Assembly (NCBI GenBank): GCA_026874595.1
Contig: CM049320.1
Coordinates: 32,146,214-32,210,213, forward strand
Reading direction: 5' to 3'
Origin: Sipunculus nudus
Lineage: Eukaryota > Annelida > Sipuncula > Golfingiida > Sipunculidae
DNA: 64,000 nucleotides
The number at the start of each line of letters is the position of its first letter. The first letter of the stretch is position 1. A program made the translations under genes and the position numbers. Positions 48,566 through 61,816 of this stretch are shown piece by piece. The notes under the pieces are model-generated. The model had not been told where the DNA came from, did not search any database, and saw only the letters and a program-made list of their open reading frames with translations.

Positions 48566-49400
48566 TTAGCATGGATGTCTGCAGCCAAATTGTGTATGAA
48601 GGTTGCCCCCCCCCCCCCACTACAAAATCAAGAAAGCCGTCCAAGTTGTATACATATGCAAAACTTAAGGCAGATAAGTCAAACCATTACATGTATATGA
48701 CTGATTTTAGCCTGTGGCAGACAATCAGATGGACGATGAGCAAAAATGGTTGCAGTTGACGCGTATGATAAAGAGCTATGTGAGAACTATACACATGCAA
48801 AACTTTGGCCTAATCGGTCAAACGGTTCCCAAGATATGAGCTTGGATGTCTGCTGCATAAACTAGAATGCAGGTGGTGCCACCTGTCATAAAATCAAGAG
48901 AGCTGTCGGGGATGTATAAACCTGCAAAATTTTAGCCAGATATGTCATACCACTGCCGAGATATGAGTGATTTTAACCCCAGGCAGACAAACAGATGGAC
49001 ACTGTGCAAACATGGTTGCAGGTGGCGCCACCATTTTTTGTGTATGTTATAAAGCTCTTCAAGGGCTACATTTGTGCAAAAATATTTTCCTGATCGGTCA
49101 AACGGTTCACGAGATATGAGCTTGGATGTCTGCAGCGTAAACGTGAATGTAGGTGGCGCCACCTGTCATCAAATCAGAAAAGCTATCCAGGATGTATACG
49201 CATGCCAAATTTCAGGTGAATTAGTCAAGTCACTGCAGAGATATGAGTGATTTTAACCCAAGGCAGACGAACAGATGGACACTGTGCAAACATGGTTGCA
49301 GGTGGCGCCACCATTTTTGTGTATGTTATAAAGCTCTCCAAGGGCTACATTTGTGCAAAAAAATTTTCCTGATCCGTCAAACGGTTCCCGAGATATGTGG
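48566..49400. repeat. Tandem array, three units of about 278 bp
   Basis: Units start near 48566, 48841 and 49121 at (C/A)TTGGATGTCTGC or its variant. Each contains GATATGAGTGATTTTA-like, CAGACxAACAGATGGAC and CAAACGGTTC(C/A)C(G/A)AGATATG segments. The second and third also carry the perfect palindrome GGTGGCGCCACC, twice per unit in whole or in part. The first unit has decayed at this palindrome and contains a run of about 11 C (48608). It lies on the promoter side of the methyltransferase, starting about 145 bp upstream of its ATG. Confidence 0.85.
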
Positions 49401-49640
49401 GTTTATGTGTGGAAACAGACACACAAACGGACGCAGAGCGCAGAGGAAAGGTCAGAGGTCAAAACAAAATCGGGGCGCAGCAGTTCACATGTGACCCGAA
49501 CATAATCCCGGGTTTCGTAAAATTCCGCCCAGCGGTTACGGTGGAGTTCTCCGGACACCTACGCGGCGGCGGCGGTGGCGTGCACCTGAAAACATAGTAT
49601 CCGCAAAACTCTGTTTTGGCGGATACAATTAGGCTCGATA
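49401..49640. repeat. G+C-rich tail of the tandem repeat
   Basis: Follows the array directly; includes (CGG)n-like CGCGGCGGCGGCGGTGGCG at 49562 and an inverted pair, TATCCGCAAAACTCTG against TTTTGGCGGATA. Frames on both strands lack similarity. Probably the end of the same repeat family. Confidence 0.5.
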
Positions 49641-49689
49641 TACTAAGCTGGAATTCATCGTTTTTTATGTATATTATAATCATAATTAG

Positions 49690-50290
49690 GGAAACTCAAA
49701 TATATATGTGACAATATTTATGATTTCAATTTAATTGCATAAAATGGTAAATGGTTGTCCATCAATTACGAAACAAGGTGATGCCATCTACTCAACCATG
49801 AGCAGTTTAAACAATGGTAAATAAAACGAGTGATTTTCAAGAGAAGATTTTTTTATTAGTTCTCAAGTTTGTTGTATATTCAAGACCATCAAAAAAACTT
49901 TTTGAATATATAATTAAAAAAGAATAAAAAGACTGATGATTGTTTAGCCAAAAGAAATGCCAACTTGTACTTTTTATGTTTATGTGATAAAAAATATGAT
50001 TTAATCATTTCATTTTACCTTAGAGCTAAACATTTGTACAGCATTTGCTAAATATCAATAGATTAAATCTGCGTTACGTCATTAAATACCATTCATTAAA
50101 TTTTGTTGAAGGAACATTTTACATATACATGCATACACAAAATCTGTGAGTTTTGAACTTTATGGATTAAATGTTCTTTCAGAAATATATATTCAAATGT
50201 CCTCCGCCAATTAAAACAATAACAAAAAAAAATAAAAAATAATCATTACGGTACCATACATTATTGGGATAACTCATCTTCCCTGAACCT
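49690..50290. repeat. Repeat Y, copy 2
   Basis: Partner of 25470-26010, same strand. Non-coding. Confidence 0.65.
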
Positions 50291-50329
50291 GAAAGTCACA
50301 GTCTGTAGCACGGCTCAGAAATGTTTTTT

Positions 50330-50480
50330 TTATAATTCATAACGATGGATATTGGTGTTAATATAAAGCCGGTTTATATTTATAGTTTTTATTTAAAGCC
50401 ATAAGATCCCCCGATGATTGATACTTTCATAAATAAGCCACTTCTATTAGGATTCTCCCTATCACCATAAAAACCACACG
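50330..50480. repeat. Isolated fragment of the sequence just 3' of LINEs A and B
   Basis: AACGATGGATATTGGTGTTAATATAAAGCC and the following 120 bp match 4395-4560 and 57410-57570, but no LINE precedes it. It may show the locus without the LINE, or be a small secondary copy. Confidence 0.6.
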
Positions 50481-50655
50481 AATCCAATCAGAAATATTGA
50501 TACATTCGCCTTGTTCTTACGGGTCAATGATAGAGAGAAAACTGCACAAAAATAAAAAATGACGAACAGCAGATAAAATGTTATTAAATCTATTAAAAAT
50601 GTTATGAAATAAAAATCTTTAAATGCTAAAAATTGTATATCGCCATTTGTATATA

Positions 50656-50838
50656 CAATGAAACCTCGTCGTGTCGAAGTCGAAGGGACCATCATTAAAC
50701 TTTGACATATCCGATGTTCGACACGAGCGGTTTTATTTGGTTATAATTAAACCAGAGTTGTCCGGAATATCGAGTCTGTAAAGTCGACATAAAGAGGATA
50801 TTCGACTTAAGCGGGTACGACACAACGAGGTTTTCCTG
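50656..50838. mobile_element. pogo-type MITE, complete
   Basis: A 183 bp element between TA dinucleotides. The left end CAATGAAACCTCGTCGTGTCG and the right end CGACACAACGAGGTTTTCCTG are inverted repeats with few mismatches. Inside, further inverted words occur (GTTCGACACGAGCGG). TA target duplication and the CAxTGAAACCTCG start are typical of pogo/Tigger families. Confidence 0.8.
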
Positions 50839-51249
50839 TATTATAACCATTGGTGTATGTAACCGCCTAGTAGTGTGGAATAGCCGCTTTGATAATAATG
50901 GAAGTGAAATATATATCGTGAAAACAAAAGTAATGCTCACCTGAAGAACAATAACAAGAAGATGTTTACGGCGTGTTGCCGTTACGAAGTTCGGTGGCGG
51001 AGTAGCGCGATAATGAAATAAATGCCAGTCGTTTAAGCGCTACGTGGCCAGTGAAAGGTTCAGTGACGACAGTGACAGTGCATATTTGGGCACTGTTGGA
51101 TAACAATTACACTACTTAAGTAACTGTTAACTGTTTTTTTTCAGTTCGCGTCACGAAATTTTAATACACAGCTGTTGGCACACTGTATGGCAATTGTGCA
51201 TACACATATATATGAAAGATTGAAAAACAAAGTTTAACTATCGTTGTAT

Positions 51250-53335
51250 GATAAAAGGATTTTCCTTGTTCTTCGTTTATGTTTCTATGAATCTTCTTCC
51301 TCCATCTGTTCAATCATAAACATAGGTTTAAGGTCAACGAAATAATTCCTGAACCTGCAAAATTTATTATGTTAAACCCAAGTTTTCGTTTAAACTGTAT
51401 TTATCTGGGCTTGCCAAAGTACTAAGTGTAATGCTGAGCTGCCATTTTGTATGGTCGACCAAACATTAAATTTCTTGTATGCTGTAAACATTTGATAGTA
51501 TAAATAGAGATCATTTCAGGTAGTGTTTGCCTCGATTAACACTCCAACATTATAAGCTATTAAGTGGAACACAGAAAAGCGTATTTAATTCATGATAGAC
51601 CTATCTCCAAGAAACTCTGGCTCTCACATTTGATCCTTGGAATATAATAATTATCATTACTGGGACTGGTGCCCGAATGAGGAAAAAATCATGATAATGA
51701 TGCATGTTGTACCAAACAATATTGAATGATGAATGTACAAATATATAAAATCAAATTATTTTATCTAAAGCAGAGAAATTGGCTGAGTGGCTACCCACCA
51801 TCAAAAAATGATTGCATTTTCTACATCACACAGGCATAAACGATCGGTGACGTGATGAAGCATTTGAACTGCCTACGATGCTTTAGCATAATGTTTGTGA
51901 CATAATGTTTCTTACACAATTTTATATATCTATTAGAATAAAAAGTATAGTATCAATGCTTCTATCGTTCTAATGACCTCTTTGCCAGAAAATGCAATTT
52001 TTTCAGCACTTTTTCAGTAATAATAATGGTGTATGACCCTTCATGAAACACTTGCTGAAGGAAAAAAGGGTATACCCGAGACTTGGCCATAGACGAGATC
52101 TTTGGAAAGTCGAGTGTTACACTGTCAATTACCATTGAAACATTTTGGGTCCTGCGTCAAAGAATTTTTTGTTAATTTTGATAACAGAGTGTACGTATTC
52201 TGAATAAAGCCATCAATTTTCATTGGAAAGCATTTCATATACAGCAATTGTCAACGGAATGGCTGTGTTTGTTGACTTTGTGACTTAATGTTTTGCTCAA
52301 TTATTCTGTATGAATAATTGTATTAATAGTAGTATTAATAACAGGAACTAATGCTAAGTGTTATGTTATACTAATATAGTCTGAGTAAATATGTCATGAC
52401 TGTATGCTTTAGGGGCTAAATATCAAAGTTATACCGCTACCATTCAGATAGACTGCTGACTTACTATTTACTTCGTAATGGCTGAATATTTCCTGCCATT
52501 TTTATATCCACTAGAATTAAATTGAAGTAGCTTACATAAAGCGATAATTAATGGGTTGGATTTTTCTGCACCAGTGAAAAAAGTGTTAAAATTAATGAAG
52601 TTGTTAGTCCACAACAGGAAAGATCAGCGTCACTCAAAGTAAAACAAAGTGTTAAACATGATAAAGTTTTAAGTCCACAACAGAAGAGATTTACGTCACG
52701 CAGTTTGTACAATGCAAATAACGAAAAGAGAACGGAAGGAAATCAGTTCAACTATATGTATGCAATCGCCAAAAGGTCACTGGAAGCCACAACAAAAAGA
52801 TACAAATGATAATTATTAAACATGTTCATTGAATATTTTTCCCCAGATGAATGAAACTGTGTTTGCTCCCTGGCCGTTCGCGCTTATAGAGCCATCTGGC
52901 GTGAAAGGTGTTTCCTTGCTAAAACAAAGAGATTGAGATAAAGAATTTGAGCTAACAGCTAAGCTAAGGGGTTAGTTCTGTATGATTCTTTCCAATGCTG
53001 CCGGATATCAATTTTATTCACCTTAATCTTTATACAAGATAACCCTGTCAGTGAAGAACAACTGATCTGCCACTCAGCCCGACAAGCCCGGACAAAGACA
53101 AAATCTTATTAAGTAAATAACAATGAAAATTCCATAAGAAAAATTGATCGAACAATTCTGGCATTAACAAGAGCACATTTAATTATGACATGTAAATGTA
53201 ACATCAGAAATACAAAATACCATTAAGGCATTGGGGAGGGGGGTTCCGGTGATTATTAAGTTATCATACAACATAATTGAATGAGGAGCATTTTTCTGAG
53301 AGTCAGACAATGTGTTCCACAGTATATGGATAAAA
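51250..53335. repeat. Downstream flank of methyltransferase copy S; exons lost
   Basis: Very close to 37246-37827 and collinear with the flanks of copies P and R. Where exon 4 should follow, the sequence switches at about 53340 to a plus-strand LINE tail, so no methyltransferase exon is left here. Confidence 0.75.
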
Positions 53336-53344
53336 CATATTCCA

Positions 53345-53810
53345 CACCTCTCGCAATTTAAATAAGTGCTCTTTTGTTTTAGTTTATAGCTAATGAGTCC
53401 ACCATTATCATGGTTTGTATTTCGTTTATGTGTTAATGTCTAGTTTTTTATTATTCCGATCCCTGCCTTGTGTCAGCTTATTTTCAAGTCATTCTCGGAT
53501 AGTGAACACTTTTTTGACGCCACCTAACATTTCATACTTAGATGTATACTTATACATATATCTGCTATATATTATGCTTGTCCTTGTCTAAGGGATCAGT
53601 TGCAACTTAGTCGGATTTCTGACTTTTACCAAGAATATGTATGCCCTTACACAGAGTTTAATGCTGTAGAAGATTTTATGATTTATATATACTTACTTTT
53701 TGTTTGCCATTGTCATATTATCGTTTGCATATTGTTGTATATGTTTTAGTTAAAATCCTAGAGTGCACAGTTATTCTAGACTTCTATGTAGGTATTAGCG
53801 TACAGATTGA
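53345..53810 (+). mobile_element. jockey/CR1-type LINE 3' untranslated tail
   Basis: Matches the non-coding tail of the LINE fragments at 40790-41190 (plus) and 38046-38600 (minus): ATCATGGTTTGTATT, CAGCTTATTTTCAAGTCA, CTGACTTTTACCAAGAATAT. No coding part. It extends slightly further than the 40-41 kb copy. Confidence 0.7.
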
Positions 53811-54187
53811 GATATTTTGATTTTTTTATTCCAGCTGCTTAAGTTGCATTAATTGTAGGTGCAAGATTTTTACATGAACTAAATTTATGAATTTTTCAGA
53901 GTTGAGAGAAGTGCATGAGCTTTACCTATTGTAATATATCAACCACACCATACAGTGACTTTGAGAGGTAGAACCTACTGTGCACTGAAAGCAGGAAGCG
54001 TTTCCAGATATGTTTTTTTTTCATCTCTTAAGTGTAGTGTCCTTGTACGTACCCTTATTGTTTTGTATACATGTCATACTTTGCTGGTATGTTCTTTATT
54101 TCAAATGAATGTTTTTTATGTAATGTTGACATATTGTTTCTATGACAGAATGAGAAGATTGTGTTCAATTGTTCTATTCAGTTTAAT
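53811..54187. other. No gene recognised
   Basis: Between the LINE tail and LINE B. The 78-codon frame at 53955-54191 has no similarity. Not shared with the upstream flank of LINE A. Confidence 0.5.
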
Positions 54188-57100
54188 GTAGGGGTCATGA
54201 ATTATGCTTCAGGTTTCAAATTAGATGGCCATTTGAAGTTAATAACTTCCAAGTAAGCAGTTTTTATGGGAGACACCTGTAAGATTGCTTCTGTAAATGT
54301 GAGAGGTTTGGGTAGCCATAGAAAGAGAAGGGAATTATTTTATTGGCTAAACGGGAAACCGTTTGATTTTATATTTCTGCAGAAAACTCACATGGACCCA
54401 GAATGTGAAAGCAGATGGAAGGCTGAACGGGGTCATCATATTTATTTTAGTCATGGTAGCAATAAAGCTAGAGGAGTCTGTATATTAGTGAAAAACAAAA
54501 CTTGAATTCAGATCAAACACAGTATAAAAGATGAATATGGGAGATTTTTAATTCTTATATTCTTATTTCTTAATGTATTAGCAGAAATAGAAGATGACAA
54601 ACTCATATTGCCGGAGATTTTAATGTAGTTATAGACTCACAACTTGATAAAGATGGAGGGAATGAACATACACATGATAAAGTGAGACAGATTCTGAGAC
54701 AGTAGATGGAATTAGCCCAGTTAACAGACATTTGGAGTGAACAACATCCATACACTTTTAAATACACCTGGCATAGATATAACCCCAAACCTGTGTATTG
54801 TCGCCTGGATTATTTTTAATTAGCAATTGCCTTAACAGTTACATCTCTCGCTCAGATATCAAGCATGGTTACAAGACTGATCATTCGTTGATATCCATAA
54901 GTTTAAGTGACCAAAAAAAGGGGACCTGGATATTAGAAGCTTAACTGTTTTTTATAAGAAGATAAATATTATGTTAAAATTATAAAAGAATGTATTAAAT
55001 CAACAGTTCAGATTAATAAAGAAGCTGATCCAGGTCTTTTGTGGAATACACTCAAATATAAGATTAGAGGTGAAAGTATAGCATATGCATCTAGGAAAAA
55101 GGATCGTATAATAATAAATTATTAAATCTAGAAAGAGAATTGCAGGAAACACATTCTCATTATAATATATTTAAAAGTCATGAAGATAAATCAAATAGGA
55201 AAAAAACTAAGGGTGCTGTTGTATGATGTCGAACAAAATGGTATGCAGAAGGTAATTAACAAAAAAAAATACTTTCTACGATTAGAAAAAAAGGAACTAT
55301 GATCAGAAATATATTCTTAAATTGAAAGACCAGAGTGGTAAAATACTTTCAAATACAAGAGACATTTTAAATATACAATTTAGATTTTATAAAGTATTAT
55401 ATTCATCAGCAGGCCCTGATGAAAATTATAGATCAGAATTTAATACCCAGCCTGATTTAAACTCACTTACAGTTGAAGAAAAACACTTATCTGATAAAGA
55501 TTTTACCTCACCTGAATTTGTTACTGCACCTAAATCTTTAAAGAATAAGAAAACACCTGGGCCAGATGGATTCCCAGCTGAATTTTCTTAAATGTTTTTG
55601 GAAGATCTAAAAAAAATATCACATTAATGCTGTTGCTTACTCTTTTAATACTGGTTCTTTACCTTTGACTATGCGGCAGGGCATTCTTTGTTTGACACCT
55701 AAGAAAGGAAAGCTTGAACTCTTCTAAAAAATTGGCGCCCTCTTCATTGTTGAATACAGACTATACCATAATTGCAAAAACCATAGCTAGTAGACTTAAA
55801 TCTATCCTACCTCGTACCATAAATTCGGACCAAACAAGTTTCATTAAAAATAGATATATTGGGGAAAATATAATAAAAATCACAGATATATTTGCCTATG
55901 CCAGAAAACATAAACATAAACAGCTGCTTCATATAAATTTATTTTGAAAAAGCTTTCGACATTTTAGAATGGTCTCATATTCAGAATACTTTAAATCTTT
56001 TTCCATTAGGATTATTCTTTTAAAAAATGGGTTAATATTAATAATACTAATATAAGCAGTTGTGTTATAAAAAGAGGATGGGCAACTGAGTATTTCACAA
56101 TTTCTCGTGGTGTAAGACAATGTAATATTTAAATGTAATTTAGAAAGCACAGACGTAAAATACTCTAACAAAACATGTCACCCTTTTTGGAAAGAAGTGT
56201 AAATAATATAGTGTTAATATAACTTTGATAAAGTAAATATGTGTCATGATATTTTATCACAAATATGATTCTTCAACTCTTGTGTTAAAATAGATAGAGA
56301 TATAGTATATGATAAACTTTTTTATAAAAAGATGGTATAAAAAAATCAGTGATATTATTAAAACAATTAATCATAAATATGTATTTCTATCTAACGATGA
56401 GTTTATAATAAAACTAAAGCTAAAATTAAGAAAATGCAGTATATGAGTTTAATAGATGCAATTCCTACTATTTGGAAAAAAGTAATAAAAATATGTGAAC
56501 CTAGTACTATTACGTAAAACGAAATTAGATAAAGTAATGGAAATGAATAATTTACAATCATTATATATTATGAACTTCTACTCAATATTGATAAAAAACC
56601 TACAAATATGATTGAAAAATGAAACAAAGACATGGAACGTGAATGTGAAGAAACAATATTTGAGGCTTTTAATAATATCAAGAAAACAACCATATCAGAA
56701 AGCCCTTAACCCATTCTTATTTACAATCGAAAATAAAGATAGTATACTTTGCTCTCTTTCTAAAAATGAGAAGAAATCCTTATTGCATCTCTTCTTTCAG
56801 TGCAGGGTTACCCAGAAAATAATATCAGAGATGAAAAGCTGGCTTTTGAGTTTACATTTTGTGATAGATGATGCTAATCTTTCTAAAAAATGTGTTATAT
56901 TCATCAAAACGAATTTCTCCACACTTTATATATTACTTCTATCATTCAAAAGTTTACATTTATATGTAAATGTAAAGACATATTGCCATACCTTGACAGT
57001 TTAAAGGCTTAAATTAGGCAGATTTATAATATTGAGATAAACATAGCTAAATAAACTGGTTATATTGCTGTTCACCATATAAAATGGAAACCAATAATCA

Positions 57101-57355
57101 TTTACTTAGAATAGTTCTTTTTTTAAATCATCAACTCTGTAAATATTCCACTAAACATTGATTTTATATTCTTGACCCTCTGGATTAACTGTACAAAGTT
57201 CATAATGATTTTGTATTTCTATGTTTGTATGCGAGTAATTGTTTGTTGATGTGATGTATTTTTTAATGTCCAGTGAATGTACCATGTAGTAGCCGTAGTT
57301 TGCTTATCATGTTTGCTATACATTGTATGTGTATTTTGGTTGTTTATAATAACAA
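54188..57355 (+). mobile_element. L1/Tx1-like LINE, copy B, decayed
   Basis: Same insertion as copy A, carried by the large duplication. The endonuclease start is complete here (IASVNVRGLGSHRKRRELFY, FIFLQKTHMDPE, GVCILVKNKT at 54266-54505). Then come broken endonuclease pieces and RT (KKTPGPDGFPAE about 55548, SDQTSFIKNRYIGENIIK about 55827-55880). After VRQ at about 56120 the copy jumps to sequence equivalent to 3095 of copy A, losing about 730 bp including the RT active site. The C-terminal part is readable at 56800-57004 (TQKIISEMKSWLLSLHF). The 3' end near 57345 lacks a clean poly(A). Confidence 0.85.
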
Positions 57356-60170
57356 AAGAAAGCTACTTTTGACACTGCGTCAAGACGTCTCTTCATCTTT
57401 GGTATATATAACGATGGATATTGGTATTGATATAAAGCCTTTTTATATTTATAGCTATTATTTAAAGCCATAAGAACCCCCCAGGACTTTTACTTTAAGT
57501 GATTCGAATGTGATTCCATAAAGAAGCCAATTTCATTATGACCTCCGTTTCACCATTAAAACACACGATTCACTTTTGCCGCAGTGTAATTTGCTTTACA
57601 TTTTCCAAAATCGGTTTTTCAACACAACGTGAGTTTACTTTGTGGCAACGTGTTATTTTGCCAGGAAGGATTGGATCTAAGAGTAGCGAATTTGGCCTAT
57701 CGAAAATATGTCTAAAAGCATCTGGAATCAGTTTACTTTAAACCGGACTAAAACAAATCGGAATATCAGGTTTCAAGTTGGCTACAGTACACGGAAGCTT
57801 CTATGCAAATATATCATGGAAATATGGAGTCTTCAAAAGTGTTCAATGAACAACAGATATACTGTCCTGTATTGCCCTTCCAACAAAATACACTATTGGA
57901 CGTTGAATCTCAAATTTTGGGCCTTCATTGTTTTACTCAAATTCTCCACACAAATGGTTAATTAATTATAGTATAGCTTATTATATCTGAATTAGGAATG
58001 CATATATGACGATATAAGAGTATTACCGAAATATAACGGATTTTTTTTTAATTCATACTAGAGCCAACTATATTGTGTATAGCCTAGATATTCATGAAAT
58101 ATAATCATATACCTTTCGGGATATAAAATTGGTTTTCATTTTGTAACGGGAACAAAACTTTAAAAATTTAAAATGCACGACTTCTGAATTCCATTTGCAC
58201 ATTTGCCCTTAAGACGCACAAATAGTGGCCAGCTGTAGGTTGAAATATGTTATAAAATCTTAATACTCATATATGATATCTCGTACCTGATCTTGATGCC
58301 TGTACTGGTAAAATTAAATTCCCCAGGTAGTTCAGCTTCTTAAAAATGACAGCCTATATTTCGTTCAAAGCTAAAGATTCGTCTGTTTGAATTGTATAAG
58401 TTGTCATGATGTATGACATGGCACGCTCCTCAAGGGGGTTGTCCGAGACAAAATTTATGAAAACTTTAGCCTGGTTTCATGCTCTATGATAATAAAGATA
58501 TTGGTATTCATACTCATTCGCTATTTTAATTATACCTGGCAAGCTGAATTACAAAAACGGTCTAAATAGGAGTTCACGCATTATATTCATTAAACAACCT
58601 ATTTAAGAAATAAAATTGAGTGAGACGTTTCCTCTTCCTCTAAATAATTCCGGATAGCATAATCCCCTCTCGTGTTACAACATAAACATTTACTGACTGA
58701 TAAATGTAAACCTGTATTGGGTTACTTTATTGTGTCCAAAAATTAGAAAACCTGAGGTATCGCAATATGTGTAATAACTTATCATGATCCGTCTAGAATT
58801 TTATTTAATACCGAAAGAACATTTTTGTCAAAAGAAGAGCTGGATTGATATATCTTATTATTGGTCGATGCAAGATATCCGATAAAATTACTAAAGGCTC
58901 GGACGTAAAACAACACGATCATCGATGACTTTGATCAGACTGGATACTTTTTTATGACTCTTACGAGATCTTTATAAAGATAGGTACCAGTTTTACAGGA
59001 CTACGCCTGACTAATCCACAAAATTTGTTATATATTTCATATATATTAATACAAAATATTCTGTCCTAGGGAATTCCCATATAAAGAAAATGTACGAATC
59101 CTGTGAAGGTATTTAATAATTGCTTAATATTAACTGAATCACAAGATATGTTATACCCATACATTTACTGAGGGGATTCGTATAACGCCACAAGGCCTCG
59201 TATGATATGATATGATCCCTTAGATTTATATAAAAAAAAAGATAATCCCTACATCAGTTTACTTAGTGTGATGGCCTTTGCTATATAAGCCAAATTATGT
59301 AATAACCAATAACCAAGAGCTTTCGGTGATAAGTTAAAGTTGTACTTGTAGTCCATGAAGGAAGCCAGTTCCTCTTTATTTGTATTGAATTATGCCAAAC
59401 TTAAAATATATTCGGGATTATAATAGGTACTGGATAAAGTTACTTATTGCATGAAAAGGAAGCTCACTGTAGGTAATGGTTGTTGTCATGTCCAGTTTGC
59501 CCATATTGCTGGGTATCATGACGTAAAACTAGCCACACGCCAGCACATTAGACAGGAAACATGTCTTTAATGACAAGGCAGGTTTTTAATCTTTACAGAT
59601 TGATATTATAATTCGATCCTCCTCTGTTAAAATAACGATTCCTGATACTTGTGTCGATCATCGCGTGCGCTGACGAGATTAAAACGATCGACTAAATGTA
59701 AATGTGTTTACCTACACAACCAAATGTTATATCTGTGCACCTTCTATATGCAAAGATGTGAAAGTATCGAATTTGACATCGCCGTTATGAATATGCTCTA
59801 TTTATTAACTGCCATTGTAAAAAAGGAAAAAAATGAACGAACACCACACGCTAAATTTGCGTTAAACCTTTCGTAAATTGACTGCCAAGCGTTCATTTAA
59901 TCGTTCGTTTTTACTCCTGCCAGCGGCCGAGGGCTGCTTCAGGTGACGGAACAAATATGGGTACCTAAGTACCCAAAGTAGTAACCACGAATACAATGAC
60001 GACACTCCATGTCATTTGTTCATTTCAACTCATTTGCATAGCCAGGACGGTACTTTTCCAAACATTGCCGACTAGTTACCTCGTATACAGGCGGGCAATT
60101 AATGAGGTCCTACACAAAATGCAAATGCACGTTCATAGCCAGAAAGGAGCTGCCTATTTCTCTGGTGGAA
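57356..60170. repeat. Unit B flank, left part (paired with 4346-7505)
   Basis: Collinear with unit A. B-only insert of about 135 bp at about 59455-59590 between TGGATAAAG and TCCTCCTCTGTT. Relative to A it lacks about 215 bp at 57960 and about 340 bp at 59010. No gene. Confidence 0.8.
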
Positions 60171-60287
60171 CATTTTTTTTAAATTCATGTGCTTATTATA
60201 GAGTATAAATCCCGCGTAATAAAATGTTGCACACAACTGCGTTATCAGCGTTCTTGTGTTAGCTGTAATGAAACGAAACTAACCGAG

Positions 60288-60356
<69 letters not shown>

Positions 60357-61130
60357 TTCCTTTGTTGGTAAATTGCTTTTCGAGAGGACTCACTGAGGTT
60401 GTATATTATGGTTTGCCTATTTTATAAATATCTATATTTAAACATCAACATTCGCATGCGGCTTTACTGGACCTAAAAATAGCAGAACTTTTTAAAAACA
60501 ACAAATACATAAGGAAAAAGTGATAGGACTTAATTCAGATTCCCTGTTTAAGAGAATAGTTTTTTTACTGACTCTGTGGCCTATTAGATACATTATTTAA
60601 AGGGAGACCAATTTGTAAGGTATTAGCGCTAAACAAAAGGCTATATAAAAGCAAAGCTAACATCAAGGCGTTTAGCATTCTGTATGAATCTCTTGTTGGA
60701 AAAAGCAGCCAGAGTAAGCATAATATTCTGTTGAAATATTTTATTTTTGATCTCTCTTAATATGCTGTCTTTACTACGTAGAACAGCGGAAGCGCAGAAC
60801 AAATCACCTGACACTAAACAGCTCTTTATTATTTACTCCTCTACTGTAAGGGCTGGTGACAACAATATATGTGTTCCATATCTATTGCCATCTGCAATAG
60901 AAAGTTATCAAATCGACCTAAAGAGCCTGGGAAGGCAGCGTTCACTCTGTGGTCTGTGTGCGCTAGGATCTCTGCTTCACAAATGTTCGTATGACCACAA
61001 AGCGAACAGAATGTTATTTGTGGCAAATCAGAAGGGGCAATGAACTTCATTTTGTATATATCTTGGGGAAAATGTATTCCCATGTTTAAAGCAAGGTTCC
61101 TCAATAAAAAAAAAATATAGTGAGAGAACG
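60171..61130. mobile_element. Insertion unique to unit B, unclassified
   Basis: About 960 bp at the place where unit A has its own 280 bp insert. It contains a long (TA)n and a 98-codon plus-strand frame (60747-61043) without a recognisable domain, and ends in an A run (61107-61116), which would fit a retroposed sequence. Confidence 0.45.
60288..60353. repeat. (TA)n microsatellite
   Basis: TA run of about 65 bp with one TG interruption, inside the B-only insertion. Confidence 0.95.
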
Positions 61131-61816
61131 TTAAATATCTCTACCCTCGATCCAAATGCAAATGAACTTATAGCCTTATAATAAATGAACATTACAAATG
61201 ACATATATATGAATATAGATAACTGTAGCGTTTTATGTTACATTCTCAAACATAAGGTGTTTTTTTAAAAAGAGGGTCTGTTTACGCCTATTCTGTTACT
61301 TTGCATTTCATATGAAGTTGCAGGGTCGCTTGTTAAGCCTATTGTTACTCATGACTTAATACATTACACTCCGCGGGACGTATTGTTCCTTTTGAAACCT
61401 TTAACATGGATTTCTTTTAAGGCTATTACTCATCAACTGCATAAAGCGTGAACAGCCCTACTAAGGAAGGATTTCAAATGGGCCTTACCTTAGACGCTAT
61501 ATTACACTCATTCTGTTCAATGGGCAACTTTTGGCAATAATAACAGCGTATTTAAAATAAACTTTTGTGCGGCCTACACACAACTTGCAACTCTCGTAAG
61601 TTTCTTTATCCCCTTACCCTGTAAATAACAAAGATAAGTTTATTATTATTTCCTATGTGTTTCACTGAGTGCATGATGTGTGGAACTAAGCCAGTGTTAA
61701 CTCGGACAATCCACCCTATATCAAGATAAACTGTACCCTAACTTAAATATATGCAACTCAGGGTACCTTCACTAGCCTAATGTTGCTGTCAGTCAATAAA
61801 TGGCCGACCAATCACT
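61131..61816. repeat. Unit B flank, middle part
   Basis: Matches 7789-8505, including the dispersed module (CTGCATAAAGCGTGAACAG near 61438, then TTACACTCATTCTGTTCA). No gene. Confidence 0.75.

Noticed and set aside
48566-49400. CRISPR-like or satellite gene array
   Set aside because: Units are about 278 bp, only three, without short spacers between identical repeats, and in a eukaryotic context. It is a plain tandem repeat.
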